A stretch of 64,000 nt of DNA from Natrinema saccharevitans (GCF_001953745.1 NZ_LWLN01000001.1:3162001-3226000), one strand, 5' to 3'; shown: positions 1 to 9,235, numbered from the stretch's first letter. The notes: generated by a model not told the origin, from the sequence alone. Made by a program: numbers and translations.

Positions 1-1
1 C

Positions 2-814
2 TGGGACGCCGAGAGCGAGGTCGACGGCAACTGGATCGAGATGGCCGGCTTCGCCTACCGCGGCGACTACGACCTCTCGAAACACGACGCGCACTCGGAC
101 GACCGCTTCACGATCTTCAAGCAGTACGACGAACCCAAAACGGTCGAGCGCGCCACCGTCGACCCCGATATGAGCTACCTCGGACCCGAGTTCGGCGGCG
201 CGGCTGGCGACGTGGTCGACGAACTCGAGGACCTCGCGGCCCGCGACCGCGAGGCCTTTGCTGGCGACAGCGTCGAGATCGGCCTCGAGGGCGAGACCCA
301 CGAGATCCCCGTCGAAAAGACCGGCTTCGCGGTCGAGGAACAGACCGAGGCCGGCGAACACATCACGCCCCACGTCGTCGAACCCTCCTTCGGGGTGGAC
401 CGGCTGGTCTACACCGTTCTCCACCACGCCTACCGCGAGGACGAGATCGACGGCGAGGAGCGCACGTATCTCGAACTCGAGCCCGAGGTCGCGCCCACCT
501 TCGTCGGCGTCTTCCCGCTGCAAAGCGACGACGCGCTCGAGGCGCGAGCGAACGAGATCGTCGACGATCTGCGCGCGGCCGGCCTCTCGGTCACGTACGA
601 CGACTCGGGGAACATCGGTCGGCGCTACCGGCGACAGGACGAGGTCGGCACGCCGTTCTGCGTGACCGTCGACTTCGAGACGATCGAGAACGAAGCGACG
701 ACTGTCACCGTCCGCGAACGCGACACGACCGAACAGAAACGGCTGCCGGTCGCGGACCTCGCGGAGACGCTGGCGGCGATTCGCGAAGGCGAACTCGCGT
801 TCGACGAATTGTAA
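2..814 (+). CDS. glyS: Glycyl-tRNA synthetase, C-terminal part (cut by left edge)
   Basis: The last 270 residues of glycyl-tRNA synthetase, which charges tRNA-Gly in the cytoplasm. The frame is open to the left edge, so the true start and class II motifs 1 and 2 lie outside. The class II motif 3 region is visible near 376-430 (PSFGVDRLVYTVL), followed from about 490 by an anticodon-binding domain beginning VAPTFVGVFPLQ. The gene ends in TAA at 812-814. The order motif 3 then anticodon-binding domain is what archaeal GlyS shows. The roughly 165 bases that follow contain no convincing gene apart from the next promoter. Confidence 0.93.
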   Translation, partial: WDAESEVDGNWIEMAGFAYRGDYDLSKHDAHSDDRFTIFKQYDEPKTVERATVDPDMSYLGPEFGGAAGDVVDELEDLAARDREAFAGDSVEIGLEGETHEIPVEKTGFAVEEQTEAGEHITPHVVEPSFGVDRLVYTVLHHAYREDEIDGEERTYLELEPEVAPTFVGVFPLQSDDALEARANEIVDDLRAAGLSVTYDDSGNIGRRYRRQDEVGTPFCVTVDFETIENEATTVTVRERDTTEQKRLPVADLAETLAAIREGELAFDEL

Positions 815-981
815 GCGACCGTTCCAGTCGGGACCGACGCGGCCGCCAATGGAGAACGCGACCGCGGACGACGGCTCTCCCGCGAGCCGGCGGCCGACGC
901 CGCTGTGCGCGGGCGAGCGCCCGCCCGTATCCCGGCCCCGCTACCACAAATTTTATTTTTTACACATTACGTGATTGGTGT

Positions 982-1611
982 GTGTCCTTACAAGAGACGA
1001 ATGCGGCGTCACAGTCGTCTAGCCAGCCAATAAAGGAGGGTATCCGTCCGATTGGAGGACTAATTTATGGTGTCCTATCATTTATTTTGGTATTCATAAT
1101 TACGACTGGCTATTTCATCTACCGGCTCTACGACGCGGCCGAAACGGAGCTCGACCTCGAGGAGGTGTTCCCGGTTCCGGAGTTCATGGGGTACCCGTTC
1201 TACAACTCACATCGGGTGAACACGCCGATCGAATTCACCGGGTCCGGCGGCTTCGGCTCGCAGACGGTCGCCGACGGCTACTTCGACCTGTTCAACCAGC
1301 TCACCGCCGTCGGTGCGCCCGAGTTCAATCCGCTGGTATTCAACGCGATCCCGGCCGCGGTCCTGTTTCTCGCGGGATACGTGATCGCTGGACGGGCGGG
1401 ATCCTCGCTGTCGGCCGAAAGCAGTGCCGCCGCCGGGGCGAGCGTCGCCGTCGGCTATCTCCCCCTGTTCGTTCTCGGTACGTTCGTGTTCTCCGTCGAT
1501 GATCCCGAGTTCGTCGCGGGGCCGGAACTCGGGCTCGGACTCCTGTTTTTCGGCACGTTGTTCACCGTCGGCTTCGGCGGGCTCGGCGGCTACGTCCGCG
1601 CGAACCGCTAA
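982..1611 (+). CDS. Haloarchaeal multi-pass membrane protein, function unknown
   Basis: A 209-residue protein I cannot assign. It has a hydrophobic segment at about residues 25-47, a polar extracellular-type loop of some 70 residues (rich in Phe, Gly and acidic residues), and three more hydrophobic segments at about 122-140, 149-170 and 183-205, so four membrane spans. The start is GTG at 982, chosen because an A+T-rich TATA-like box (ATTTTATTTTTT, 951-962) lies at the distance expected for a leaderless or near-leaderless mRNA. The N-terminal coding region up to about 1100 is noticeably A+T-richer than its neighbours. No catalytic motif was seen. Confidence 0.7.
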   Translation: MSLQETNAASQSSSQPIKEGIRPIGGLIYGVLSFILVFIITTGYFIYRLYDAAETELDLEEVFPVPEFMGYPFYNSHRVNTPIEFTGSGGFGSQTVADGYFDLFNQLTAVGAPEFNPLVFNAIPAAVLFLAGYVIAGRAGSSLSAESSAAAGASVAVGYLPLFVLGTFVFSVDDPEFVAGPELGLGLLFFGTLFTVGFGGLGGYVRANR

Positions 1612-1684
1612 CGGCGATTGACGGACGCCGCTGGGTCATCGTCGCGGCCCCGGCTGTCGATTCGGGACGAACCCGTCCCGCGGG

Positions 1685-1701
1685 ACTTTATATAATATAT
1701 A
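1685..1701 (+). promoter_or_regulatory. TATA-box promoter for the dolichol kinase-like gene
   Basis: An isolated A+T run (CTTTATATAATATATAGG, from 1685) in an otherwise G+C-rich intergenic stretch, about 60 bases before the next start codon. It would give an mRNA with a short leader of about 35-40 bases. Confidence 0.6.
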
Positions 1702-1757
1702 GGTATCCGGAGAACTAACCGACGGACTGAAGGTCACCTCTCCCGAGGCTCGACGTG

Positions 1758-2342
1758 ATGGCCGACGAACTGAAGCGCCGCCTGGTTCACGCCAGCGGTT
1801 CGGGACTGGTCGCCCTCTGGCTGCTGGCCGACGCCCTCGAGGTCGGGCTGACCTGGACCGGCTTTCGGATCCTCATGGTCGTGCTGGCGACCGGCGCGCT
1901 CCTCCTCGAGTTCCTGCGGCTCCGAGTGGGGCTGGACTGGCGGCTCTACGACGTCCTCACCCGCGAGTACGAACAGGACAACCCCGCCGCCTACGCCCTC
2001 TACCTGATCAGCATGGCGGCGGTCGTGGTCGTCTTCGAGTCGGATATCGCGCTGCCGGCGATGTTGATGCTCGCGTTGGGAGACCCGATCAGCGGCGCGG
2101 TCTCGGACAACACCCTCCAGCGGGTCAAGCCGCCGAAGGTACTCGGCACGATGTTTCTCGTCTCGACGCTCATCGCGATCCCGTTCCTCCCGATCACCGC
2201 GGCGCTGATCGCCGCACTGGGCGCGACGCTGGCCGACGGCATCACCCTCGAGGTCCGGACCTACATCGTCGACGATAACCTGACGATCCCGATCTACGCG
2301 GCCTCGCTCGCGTGGGTGGCCCTCGAGGTCGCGCCGGTGTAA
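1758..2342 (+). CDS. Polyprenol/dolichol kinase-like membrane protein
   Basis: A 194-residue, nearly all-hydrophobic protein with five to six membrane spans. The segment LGDPISGAVSDN near residue 112, followed by a Lys-rich stretch (RVKPPKVLG), matches the conserved core of the CTP-dependent dolichol/diacylglycerol kinase (Sec59/Dgk1/VTE5) family, which phosphorylates polyprenols or lipids in the membrane. A role in recycling dolichol for archaeal N-glycosylation or in isoprenoid lipid salvage is inferred. A GTG three bases upstream (1755) is an alternative start; ATG at 1758 gives MADELKRRLVHASG. Upstream is a strong TATA box. Confidence 0.75.
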   Translation: MADELKRRLVHASGSGLVALWLLADALEVGLTWTGFRILMVVLATGALLLEFLRLRVGLDWRLYDVLTREYEQDNPAAYALYLISMAAVVVVFESDIALPAMLMLALGDPISGAVSDNTLQRVKPPKVLGTMFLVSTLIAIPFLPITAALIAALGATLADGITLEVRTYIVDDNLTIPIYAASLAWVALEVAPV

Positions 2343-2422
2343 CGGCCTCGACGACGGACCCGTAGCGCCGGTTCCGATACCGGCAAAATCCCACCGTTCT
2401 GGGTTCCTCAAGGCGATCGACG

Positions 2423-3658
2423 GTGAAGGGAGCCAACGTGTCGCTATCGAGAGCGCGAGCGGGGCTGTCGAACGTGCGGGCGTTCCTGACGGACGGCCGC
2501 GGCGGGATTCTCGTCGCCGTCGCCGCCGGCTGGTTCCTCTCGATCGGCGTTCGGCTCGCCTATCCCGTCTTGCTCCCCTACCTGCGGCGGGCCTACGGCC
2601 TCGATCTGACGACGGCCGGCTTCCTGCTGACCGCCCTCTGGCTCTGTTACGCGCTGGGCCAACTTCCCGGCGGACTGCTCGCCGACCGGTTCGGCGAGGG
2701 GAACGTCCTCGTCGCGAGTACGCTCGTCTCGGCGGTGACCCTCGGCGTCGTCGCCGTCGCCGGCTCCGCGCCGGTCGTCTACCTCGCGACCGGGGCCTTC
2801 GGCTTCGGGACCGCGCTGTACGGCGTCGCCCGCTTCACGGCGCTGTCGGACGTCTACCCCGACAACGACGGCACGGCGATCGGCATCACGATGGCGGCCG
2901 GGCAGGCCGGCAACACCCTCCTGCCGCTTGCCGCCGGCGGGATCGCCTCGGCCTTCGCCTGGCAGTACGGCTTCGGCCTCGTCGTGCCCGCCTTCGCCGT
3001 CGTCGCCGTCGGCCTCCGGCTGGTCGTGCCGGCCCGCACCTCCGGCGCGGACAGCGCCGTCGACAGCGTCTCGCTCGAGACGGTCCGATACGTCTGCTCG
3101 GAACTGCGCCGGCCCGAGATCGTCACCGTGACCGCGATCCAGATCCTGACCTACTGCGTCTGGCAGGCCTTTACGGGGTTTTACCCCACCTATCTGATCG
3201 AGATCAAGGGCTTCTCGGAGAGCGTCGCGACCGGGCTCTTCAGCGCCTTCTTCGCGGCCAGGATCGTCGTCCAGCCGCTGACCGGCCGGCTGTACGACCG
3301 CTACGGGATCCGGACGTCGCTGCCGCCCGTCCTGGGCGTCGTCGTGGTCTCGCTCGTCGCGCTGCCCGTCCTCGAGGGGTTCTGGCCGATCGTCGTCGGC
3401 ACGGTCTTTCTCTCGAGCATTCTGGGCTACGGCACTATCACCCTGCCGTACATGACCGCGGCGTTCCCGTCGGACATGCAGGGGACCGGACTGGGATTCT
3501 TGCGGACCGTCTACATGACGATCGGGGCGGTGAGCCCGGTCGCGTTCGGCGCGTTCGCGGACCGGGGCTACTTCGACGGGGCGTATCTCGCGCTGGCCGG
3601 GCTGGTCCTCGTCGCGATCGCCCTGACGTGGTGGTTGCCCCCGCTCTCGGAGCAGTGA
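2423..3658 (+). CDS. Major facilitator superfamily transporter
   Basis: A 411-residue carrier with about twelve hydrophobic segments and the MFS signature between the second and third segments (GQLPGGLLADRFGEGNVL, near residues 77-95), repeated in degenerate form in the second half (RLYDRYGIRTSLP). It lacks features that would identify the substrate; it resembles nitrate/oxalate-type and sugar-phosphate-type MFS carriers only generally. GTG at 2423 gives the longest frame; GTG at 2438 (MSLSRARAGLS) is an alternative. It faces tspO tail to tail. Confidence 0.85.
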   Translation: MKGANVSLSRARAGLSNVRAFLTDGRGGILVAVAAGWFLSIGVRLAYPVLLPYLRRAYGLDLTTAGFLLTALWLCYALGQLPGGLLADRFGEGNVLVASTLVSAVTLGVVAVAGSAPVVYLATGAFGFGTALYGVARFTALSDVYPDNDGTAIGITMAAGQAGNTLLPLAAGGIASAFAWQYGFGLVVPAFAVVAVGLRLVVPARTSGADSAVDSVSLETVRYVCSELRRPEIVTVTAIQILTYCVWQAFTGFYPTYLIEIKGFSESVATGLFSAFFAARIVVQPLTGRLYDRYGIRTSLPPVLGVVVVSLVALPVLEGFWPIVVGTVFLSSILGYGTITLPYMTAAFPSDMQGTGLGFLRTVYMTIGAVSPVAFGAFADRGYFDGAYLALAGLVLVAIALTWWLPPLSEQ

Positions 3659-3676
3659 ACCGTGACGAGACGCCGT

Positions 3677-4177
3677 TCAGGCGTTCAAACGCCAGATCTC
3701 GAGATTGAGGACCGTCGCGAACGTCACCCACGCGAGATACGGCACCAACAGCGCCGCGGCGCGGCGGTCGACCCGGCGGAAGGCGACGATCGTCCCGGCC
3801 ACGAGCGTCCAGAGGACGACGATGATACCCAGCGCGACCAGCGGGGCCTCGAGCGCGAAGAAAGCGGGCGTCCAGACGACGTTGAACGCCATCTGGGCGA
3901 CGAACGCGCCGAGCGCGAGTCGCCGGCCGTCGGCGTCGCTACGCCAGACGAGCCACAGCGCGACGCCCAGCAGCGTAAAGAGCAGCGTCCAGACGACCGG
4001 GAACGCGATCGTCGGCGGATAGAACCACGGCTTCTCGAGGGCGCGAAACCACGGCGTGTCGGGAGAGGCCACTGCGCTCGGGGCCGCGCCGACGAGGGTG
4101 ACCAGCAGGGCGAAACCGACGGCGGCGAGGACGGACCGACCCGCCGGAAGGCGGCGGGCGATCGCGGGAGATTCCAT
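3677..4177 (-). CDS. tspO: TspO/MBR family tryptophan-rich membrane protein
   Basis: A 166-residue, five-span protein of the TspO (peripheral benzodiazepine receptor/CrtK) family, which binds porphyrins and related ligands in the membrane. Family hallmarks are visible: WFRALEKPWFYPP after the first span, WTLLFTLLGVALWLVW, then QMAFNVVWTPAFF and the last-span motif PYLAWVTFATVLNLEIW. The length is normal. A box TTTATAT at 4201-4207 sits about 27 bases before the ATG, giving a leaderless mRNA. The gene is transcribed divergently from hef, with the two promoters within about 130 bases. Confidence 0.92.
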   Translation of the reverse strand: MESPAIARRLPAGRSVLAAVGFALLVTLVGAAPSAVASPDTPWFRALEKPWFYPPTIAFPVVWTLLFTLLGVALWLVWRSDADGRRLALGAFVAQMAFNVVWTPAFFALEAPLVALGIIVVLWTLVAGTIVAFRRVDRRAAALLVPYLAWVTFATVLNLEIWRLNA

Positions 4178-4198
4178 ACGCCCCGTACGTTCCCGGCG

Positions 4199-4288
4199 GA
4201 TTTATATCGACGAGTGTCAGCGGTCCGGCGCGAGCCGGCCCCCTTCCGTCGAGACCACTTTCACCGCGGTACGGGAACCCTTATTCGC
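4199..4288. promoter_or_regulatory. Divergent tspO/hef promoter region
   Basis: Two TATA-like boxes point in opposite directions: TTTATAT (4201-4207) for tspO on the minus strand and CCTTATTCG (4279-4287) for hef on the plus strand. Each is about 27 bases from its start codon, so both mRNAs should be leaderless. Confidence 0.55.
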
Positions 4289-4309
4289 GGCCGGGATGAA
4301 CGACCGGTA

Positions 4310-6754
4310 ATGGCAGCGACGGACGAGGACGGGGAGCCGGCGTCGATCGACCATCCGCTCCTCGAGCCCGACTTCCTAGAGCGGCGACTCTACCAGCTGA
4401 AACTCGCCGGGACGGCCGCGAACCACCACACGCTGGTCTGTCTCCCCACGGGCCTGGGGAAGACGACGGTGAGCCTGCTGGTGACCGCACGACGGCTCGA
4501 GGAGGTCGGGGGGAAGTCCCTGATGCTCGCGCCGACGAAACCGCTCGTCCAGCAACACGCCGACTTCTACCGCGAAGCGTTACAGATACCCGACGAGGAG
4601 ATCGTCGTCTTCACCGGCGACGTCAGTCCCGACGACCGCGCCGCGACGTGGGAGCAAGCGACGGTCGTCATGGCCACGCCGCAGGTGATCGAGAACGACC
4701 TCGTCGGGAGTCGGATCTCGCTTGCCGACGTGACCCACGTCACCTTCGACGAGTGCCACCGCGCGACCGGCGACTACGCCTACAACTACATCGCCGAGCG
4801 CTACCACGCCGACGCGCGGAATCCGCTCGTGACGGGGATGAGTGCCTCGCCCGGCGGCGACGAGGAGGCCATCCTCGAGGTCTGTGAGAACCTCGGCATC
4901 GACGAGGTCGAGGTGATGACCGAGGAGGACGCCGACGTCGACGAGTTCACCCACGAGACCGAGGTCGAGTGGGAGCGGATCGACCTCCCCGACGACGTCC
5001 TGGAGATCCGGGACGCGTTGAACGAGGTCATCACGGAACGGCTCGAGAAGCTCAAGGAACTCGGTGTGGCGTCCTCGACCCAGCCCGACCAGTCTCAGAA
5101 GGATCTCAATCGCATGCGGGCCGAACTCCAGGAGCTGATCAACAACGACCAGTCGGAGGGGTTCGAGGGGATGTCGATCCACGCGGAGGTGATGAAGCTC
5201 CGGCAGGCGGTCACCTTAGTCGAGACCCAGAGCGTCGAGGCGGTCCGGCGGTACTTCGATCGCCAGCGCAATCAGGCCCGCTCGTCGGGGGCCTCGAAGG
5301 CCAGCCAGCGGCTGGTCTCGGACCCGCGGGTTCGCGAGGCCATGCGCAAGGCCGAGAGCTTCGACGAGATCCACCCGAAGTACCGCAAGACGCGGATGTT
5401 ACTGGCCGAGACGCTCGGACTCGAGGGCGGCGAGCGCGTGATCGTCTTCACCGAATCGCGGGACACGGCCGAGGCGCTGACGGACTTTCTCTCGGACAGT
5501 TTCGACGCCAAGCGGTTCGTCGGACAGGGCGACCGCGAGGGCTCCGACGGGATGACTCAGACCGAACAGCAGGACGTCCTCGACGAGTTCCGCGCCGGGG
5601 AGTTCGAGGTGCTGGTCTCGACATCGGTCGCGGAGGAGGGATTAGACGTCCCCGAGGTCGATCTCGTCCTCTTCTACGAGCCCGTTCCGACCGCGATCCG
5701 GTCGATCCAGCGGAAGGGCCGAACCGGCCGCCAGTCGGAGGGGCGGGTCGTCGTCCTCATGGCCGAGGACACCCGCGACGAGGCCTACTTCTGGATCTCC
5801 CGGCGACGCGAGAAGGAGATGGAGTCGGAGCTGCGCGAGCTGAAGGGGATGGCCGACGAGCTGGCCGAGGAACTCGACGACTCCCAGCAGTCGCTGGCCG
5901 ACTTCGGCGACGGGGAGCGTACGGCGAAAGTGAACGACGACGGCGGTGATCCCGACGCCGTCGGCGATTCTTCCAGCGGAAGCGAGGGGGTCGCGGACCG
6001 GCCCGGGCTGCAGGAGTTCGCCGCCGACGCGGCCGACTCGAGCGACGACGATGACCCGGCCGACGACGAGGTCGAGACCCACGAGCCCCACGCCGAGGGC
6101 GAGGCCGTCGCGGTCGTCGCCGACCAGCGCGAGATGGACGCCAACATCGCGCGGGACCTCTCGAGACGCGAGGAGGTCGAGGTCCGCCTCGAGACGCTCG
6201 ACGTTGGCGACTACGTCCTGTCGGATCGCGTCGTCGTCGAGCGCAAGTCGGTCGCGGACTTCGTCGACTCGCTGGTCGGCGGTGACCGGTCGGTCTTCGA
6301 GCAGGTCGGGGCGATGGCGCGTCACTACTCCCGGCCGATCGTGATCGTCGAGGGCGAGGGGCTGTACGAACAGCGCAACGTCAACCCCAACGCCATCCGG
6401 GGCGCGCTCTCGAGTCTGGCCGTCGACTTCGGCGCGAGCGTGTTGCGGACCGGCGGCGAGGACGAGACGACAGAACTGCTCGCCGTGATCGCCGGCCGCG
6501 AACAGGACGTATCGGACCGGGAGGTGTCGGTCCACGGCGAGAAGCAGTCCAAGACGCTGTCCGAACAGCAGGAGTACGTCGTCGCCTCGATCGCCGAGAT
6601 CGGCCCCGTCACGGCCCGGTCGCTACTCGAGGAGTTCGGGACCGTCGAGGGCGTGATGATCGCGACCGAAGACGAGTTACAGGCCGCCGACGGCGTCGGG
6701 CAGGTGACCGCCGAGCGGATCCGGGAGGTCGTCGGGAACGACTACGCGGGGTAG
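4310..6754 (+). CDS. hef: Hef: fork-DNA helicase/nuclease (FANCM/XPF family)
   Basis: An 814-residue fusion of an SF2 helicase and an XPF-type endonuclease that processes stalled replication forks. Helicase motifs: Walker A PTGLGKTT (46-53), DECH (147-150), SVAEEGLDVPEVD and QRKGRTGR (about 440-480). The nuclease half has the DQRE (605-608), GDY (633-635) and ERK (644-646) residues of the XPF metal site, so both activities look intact. Two helix-hairpin-helix motifs end the protein. Between the halves is an acidic linker starting with a PIP-box-like QQSLADF (526-532). ATG 4310 is preferred over the much longer upstream open frame because that extension is low-complexity and crosses the tspO promoter. 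Confidence 0.95.
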   Translation: MAATDEDGEPASIDHPLLEPDFLERRLYQLKLAGTAANHHTLVCLPTGLGKTTVSLLVTARRLEEVGGKSLMLAPTKPLVQQHADFYREALQIPDEEIVVFTGDVSPDDRAATWEQATVVMATPQVIENDLVGSRISLADVTHVTFDECHRATGDYAYNYIAERYHADARNPLVTGMSASPGGDEEAILEVCENLGIDEVEVMTEEDADVDEFTHETEVEWERIDLPDDVLEIRDALNEVITERLEKLKELGVASSTQPDQSQKDLNRMRAELQELINNDQSEGFEGMSIHAEVMKLRQAVTLVETQSVEAVRRYFDRQRNQARSSGASKASQRLVSDPRVREAMRKAESFDEIHPKYRKTRMLLAETLGLEGGERVIVFTESRDTAEALTDFLSDSFDAKRFVGQGDREGSDGMTQTEQQDVLDEFRAGEFEVLVSTSVAEEGLDVPEVDLVLFYEPVPTAIRSIQRKGRTGRQSEGRVVVLMAEDTRDEAYFWISRRREKEMESELRELKGMADELAEELDDSQQSLADFGDGERTAKVNDDGGDPDAVGDSSSGSEGVADRPGLQEFAADAADSSDDDDPADDEVETHEPHAEGEAVAVVADQREMDANIARDLSRREEVEVRLETLDVGDYVLSDRVVVERKSVADFVDSLVGGDRSVFEQVGAMARHYSRPIVIVEGEGLYEQRNVNPNAIRGALSSLAVDFGASVLRTGGEDETTELLAVIAGREQDVSDREVSVHGEKQSKTLSEQQEYVVASIAEIGPVTARSLLEEFGTVEGVMIATEDELQAADGVGQVTAERIREVVGNDYAG

Positions 6755-6755
6755 G

Positions 6756-7613
6756 TCAGTCGCTCGGGTCGGACGGGGCCCCGTCCTCGCGCTCGTCGGA
6801 CGCGGGAACCGGGCCCGCGTCGCCCTCCGCCCGGGCGACGATCCGTTCGGCGGCGAAGACGGCCCCGACGCCGAGGACGACGCCGGCGACGACGTCGATC
6901 AGCCAGTGGATGCCCAGATACATCGTCGAGAAGACGACGCACGCGCCGACGAACGACGCGATCGGGAACCACCGCGGATACTCCCGTCGGGAGCGCCACG
7001 CGAGCAACACGACGACGACGGTCAGCGACGTGTGTAGCGACGGGAAGACGTTCGTGTTCGCCGACACGGCCGCGGTCACCTCCTGTGTCTGCGGGTAGAA
7101 GGAGTACATCAGTCCGTCGACGGACGACAGGTGATTGCGCGGCCCGTAGACGATAAACAGCGTGTAAAAGAGCGTTCCGATGAAGTAGTTCAACAGATAC
7201 GAGACGAGCAGTTCCTTGAGATAGCGCTGGGACGGCAGGAGGTAGTAGAGGATCGGCGCGGTCACCAGCAGGTACGGGAACCCGAACATGTACATCGCCG
7301 AGAAGAACTCGAGCGTTTGCTGTGGCGTAATCGTCTGGAGCCACGCGACGAACTCCCCTTCGACGGCGTAGATCTCGGCGGTGAGATCCCAGTCGAGCGC
7401 CTTCGAGATGCGGAGGGTGTGGCCGTGTGTCGCGCGTTTCCCCAGGAAGAACAGCGCCGTAACACCGAGATAGGGGACGATCTCGACGAATCGGCGGTCG
7501 TAGTCGGCCATCGTCCGGCCGAGCATGGTTCGATCGAGACACGCCGCGCAGGTCGCGACGAGTCCGATGCAGACGACGAGTACCGTAAGCAGTACGACGA
7601 ATCCGAGTGCCAT
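6756..7613 (-). CDS. PAP2-family membrane phosphatase/phosphotransferase
   Basis: A 285-residue protein with about six membrane spans. PAP2 motifs are visible: FPSLHTSLT (conserved Ser and His) and, 40 residues later, STMYLGIHWLIDVVAGV (Arg-less start, catalytic His and Asp). The layout, with a long N-terminal membrane region ahead of the motifs, resembles the archaeal members related to inositol-phosphorylceramide synthase and to archaetidylinositol-type lipid enzymes; substrate is not deducible. The ATG at 7613 begins a hydrophobic first span; the in-frame extension to 7706 is Arg/Pro-rich and is rejected. It converges on hef with one base between the stops. Confidence 0.83.
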   Translation of the reverse strand: MALGFVVLLTVLVVCIGLVATCAACLDRTMLGRTMADYDRRFVEIVPYLGVTALFFLGKRATHGHTLRISKALDWDLTAEIYAVEGEFVAWLQTITPQQTLEFFSAMYMFGFPYLLVTAPILYYLLPSQRYLKELLVSYLLNYFIGTLFYTLFIVYGPRNHLSSVDGLMYSFYPQTQEVTAAVSANTNVFPSLHTSLTVVVVLLAWRSRREYPRWFPIASFVGACVVFSTMYLGIHWLIDVVAGVVLGVGAVFAAERIVARAEGDAGPVPASDEREDGAPSDPSD

Positions 7614-7855
7614 GGGTGGGATTAGTAGGTGATCGTGGACCGGTTGACGGGGGCGGGCGAGACGTCGGTCGCCCGGGGAGGGCAGTGCTGACCGGACGGG
7701 ACACACGCGCCGGTCGATCTATCCATCTGTTGGAAACTCACGATAGCATACATCTATGTCAAATATATATCTATTGGTACCTCGATCGCTTCGAGCCGGG
7801 GCGACGGCGGGCCCCTCGAGAGGGCGGAAAAGAGACGACGAGTCAATCGAACCGG
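7614..7855. other. Gene-free spacer with an A+T-rich patch
   Basis: No coding signal. The patch CAAATATATATCTATTGG at about 7761-7778 could be a promoter, but no start codon follows at a suitable distance on either strand. It lies upstream of the PAP2 gene and downstream of the zinc-ribbon gene. Confidence 0.4.
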
Positions 7856-8548
7856 TTACCGCAGCGTCGATAGCGCTTCACCGGCCTCGCGAGCCGCCGC
7901 GAGACAGTCCCGCGCGTACCGCGGGTCGTCGGTGGCGGCCGCCTCCTCGGCGAACCGCTCGAGCGACCGAACGAGCGCGTCGCGGGCCGCCTCGAGGTCG
8001 CCGTCGACCGACGACGGGCTCGCCGCGGGTGCGCGTCGCGGCGGTTCAGGGTCGCTCGAGCGGTCGTCGGCCGTCGGTTCCGTCGGTTGGCGGCGCTCGG
8101 ATTGGGGCGGATCGGACGGCGTGCGATCGGCGGCGCTCGAGGGTGCCGCGTCGTCGGTGGCCGGGGCCCGGTCGCCGCGTCGCGGGTCCGTCGACGCCGC
8201 GTCGCCGGTCGTCGCAGGCTCGGCCGCGTCAGCGCCCGACGCGGCGGTATCGGACGACGACGCTTCGGCTCCCCCGTCGGCGCTTCCTTCGGGGACCGAT
8301 CCCTCGGCCGGCTGGGCCTCGAGATCGGTCCCTTCGACGGCGTCGGGGTTGCCGTGACAGCTGGGACAGAACGTGGTGCCGTTCTGTTGGAACAGCGGAT
8401 CGCCGCAGGTGCCACAGTGGGCGTTGGTCATCGTCGCGCCCTTGAGCAACAGGTCGCTCATCCGCTGGGTCGCCTCGCGCTCTTTCTTGTCCTGTTCGTA
8501 CTTCTCGCGGAGTTTCTCGCGCTCGGCTTCCTTGTCGAAGTCGCTCAT
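7856..8548 (-). CDS. Zinc-ribbon protein of the Sjogren/scleroderma autoantigen 1 (p27) family
   Basis: A 230-residue protein with a charged coiled-coil-like N-terminus (residues 1-35), a four-cysteine zinc ribbon (CGTCGDPLFQQNGTTFCPSC, residues 45-64), then about 90 residues of acidic low-complexity linker and a helical C-terminus (from about 170). The N-terminal arrangement KYEQDKKEREATQRMSDLLL followed by CxxC...CxxC is that of the archaeal autoantigen p27 family, whose function is unknown. About 240 bases upstream towards 7614 on the other side contain no gene, only an A+T-rich patch near 7752-7772. Confidence 0.8.
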   Translation of the reverse strand: MSDFDKEAEREKLREKYEQDKKEREATQRMSDLLLKGATMTNAHCGTCGDPLFQQNGTTFCPSCHGNPDAVEGTDLEAQPAEGSVPEGSADGGAEASSSDTAASGADAAEPATTGDAASTDPRRGDRAPATDDAAPSSAADRTPSDPPQSERRQPTEPTADDRSSDPEPPRRAPAASPSSVDGDLEAARDALVRSLERFAEEAAATDDPRYARDCLAAAREAGEALSTLR

Positions 8549-8608
8549 GTCCGTCTAGAGGTGACGGGGCGTCGAAAAAGCTGCGACAGCGACGGCTCGA
8601 GCTGACTG

Positions 8609-9067
8609 TCAGGACTCGAGGGCCGCTTCGACGGCGTCGACGGCCGCAGCGGGGGTGTCGACGGGCTCGAGGTCGAGGCCGGCCGCGGCGACGTCGTGGG
8701 TCTCGAGGCCGACGACGGGCCGGTCGTAGATTCCGGCGAAGCCGAGCTCGGAGAGGGTGCCGACGCCGCCGGCCAGCGCGATCACCGCGTCGCCGTTCAG
8801 CGGGACGAGCGCGTTCCGGGCGTGGCCCAGCCCGGTCGCGATCGGAACGTCGACATCGTCGTTCGCGGCGTCGCGGCGCTCGCCGGGGAGGATCCCGATC
8901 GTGGTCCCGCCCTCGGCTTTCGCGCCGCGACAGACCGCTGCCATCGTCCCGCCGCGACCGCCACAGACGACCGTGTGGCCGCGCGCGGCGAGTTCGCGTC
9001 CCACCCGCTCGGCGCGGGCCGCCTGTTCGTCCGTGATCGTCCCGCCGCCGATGACGCTGACGCGCAT
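8609..9067 (-). CDS. TIGR00725/LOG-like Rossmann-fold protein
   Basis: A 152-residue protein with MRVSVIGGGTITDEQA at the N-terminus, GGRGGTMAAVCRGAK in the middle and ALAGGVGTLSE near residue 107. The last matches the PGGxGTxxE signature of the lysine-decarboxylase-like/LOG superfamily in the variant found in the TIGR00725 (molybdenum-cofactor-carrier-like) subgroup. The Pro of the signature is Ala here, so phosphoribohydrolase activity is uncertain. ATG at 9067 is preferred; the in-frame start at 9094 adds nine residues that fit the family poorly. Confidence 0.78.
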   Translation of the reverse strand: MRVSVIGGGTITDEQAARAERVGRELAARGHTVVCGGRGGTMAAVCRGAKAEGGTTIGILPGERRDAANDDVDVPIATGLGHARNALVPLNGDAVIALAGGVGTLSELGFAGIYDRPVVGLETHDVAAAGLDLEPVDTPAAAVDAVEAALES

Positions 9068-9200
9068 ACGTGAGTGGGAGCGAGCGGCCACCATGATCGG
9101 TTCGGTCTCGAGTCGGTCGCCCGATCGACGGGACGGGAATTCGGGACGACGATCGACGAAGTACGTACCGAAAACTCGTTAGAAGTGGGAGGTTTCGACG

Positions 9201-9208
9201 GATTTAAC
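9201..9208 (+). promoter_or_regulatory. TATA box of mdh
   Basis: GATTTAAC lies about 31 bases before the mdh ATG at 9236, consistent with a leaderless transcript, and supports rejecting the longer in-frame start at 9074. Confidence 0.55.
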
Positions 9209-9235
9209 GTGTGGGATGAGGAAGCATTACGCGAT

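Noticed and set aside
3662-4309. 216-residue N-terminal extension of Hef
   Set aside because: Antisense of tspO and its promoter; unrelated to helicases; a leaderless promoter sits at the ATG at 4310.
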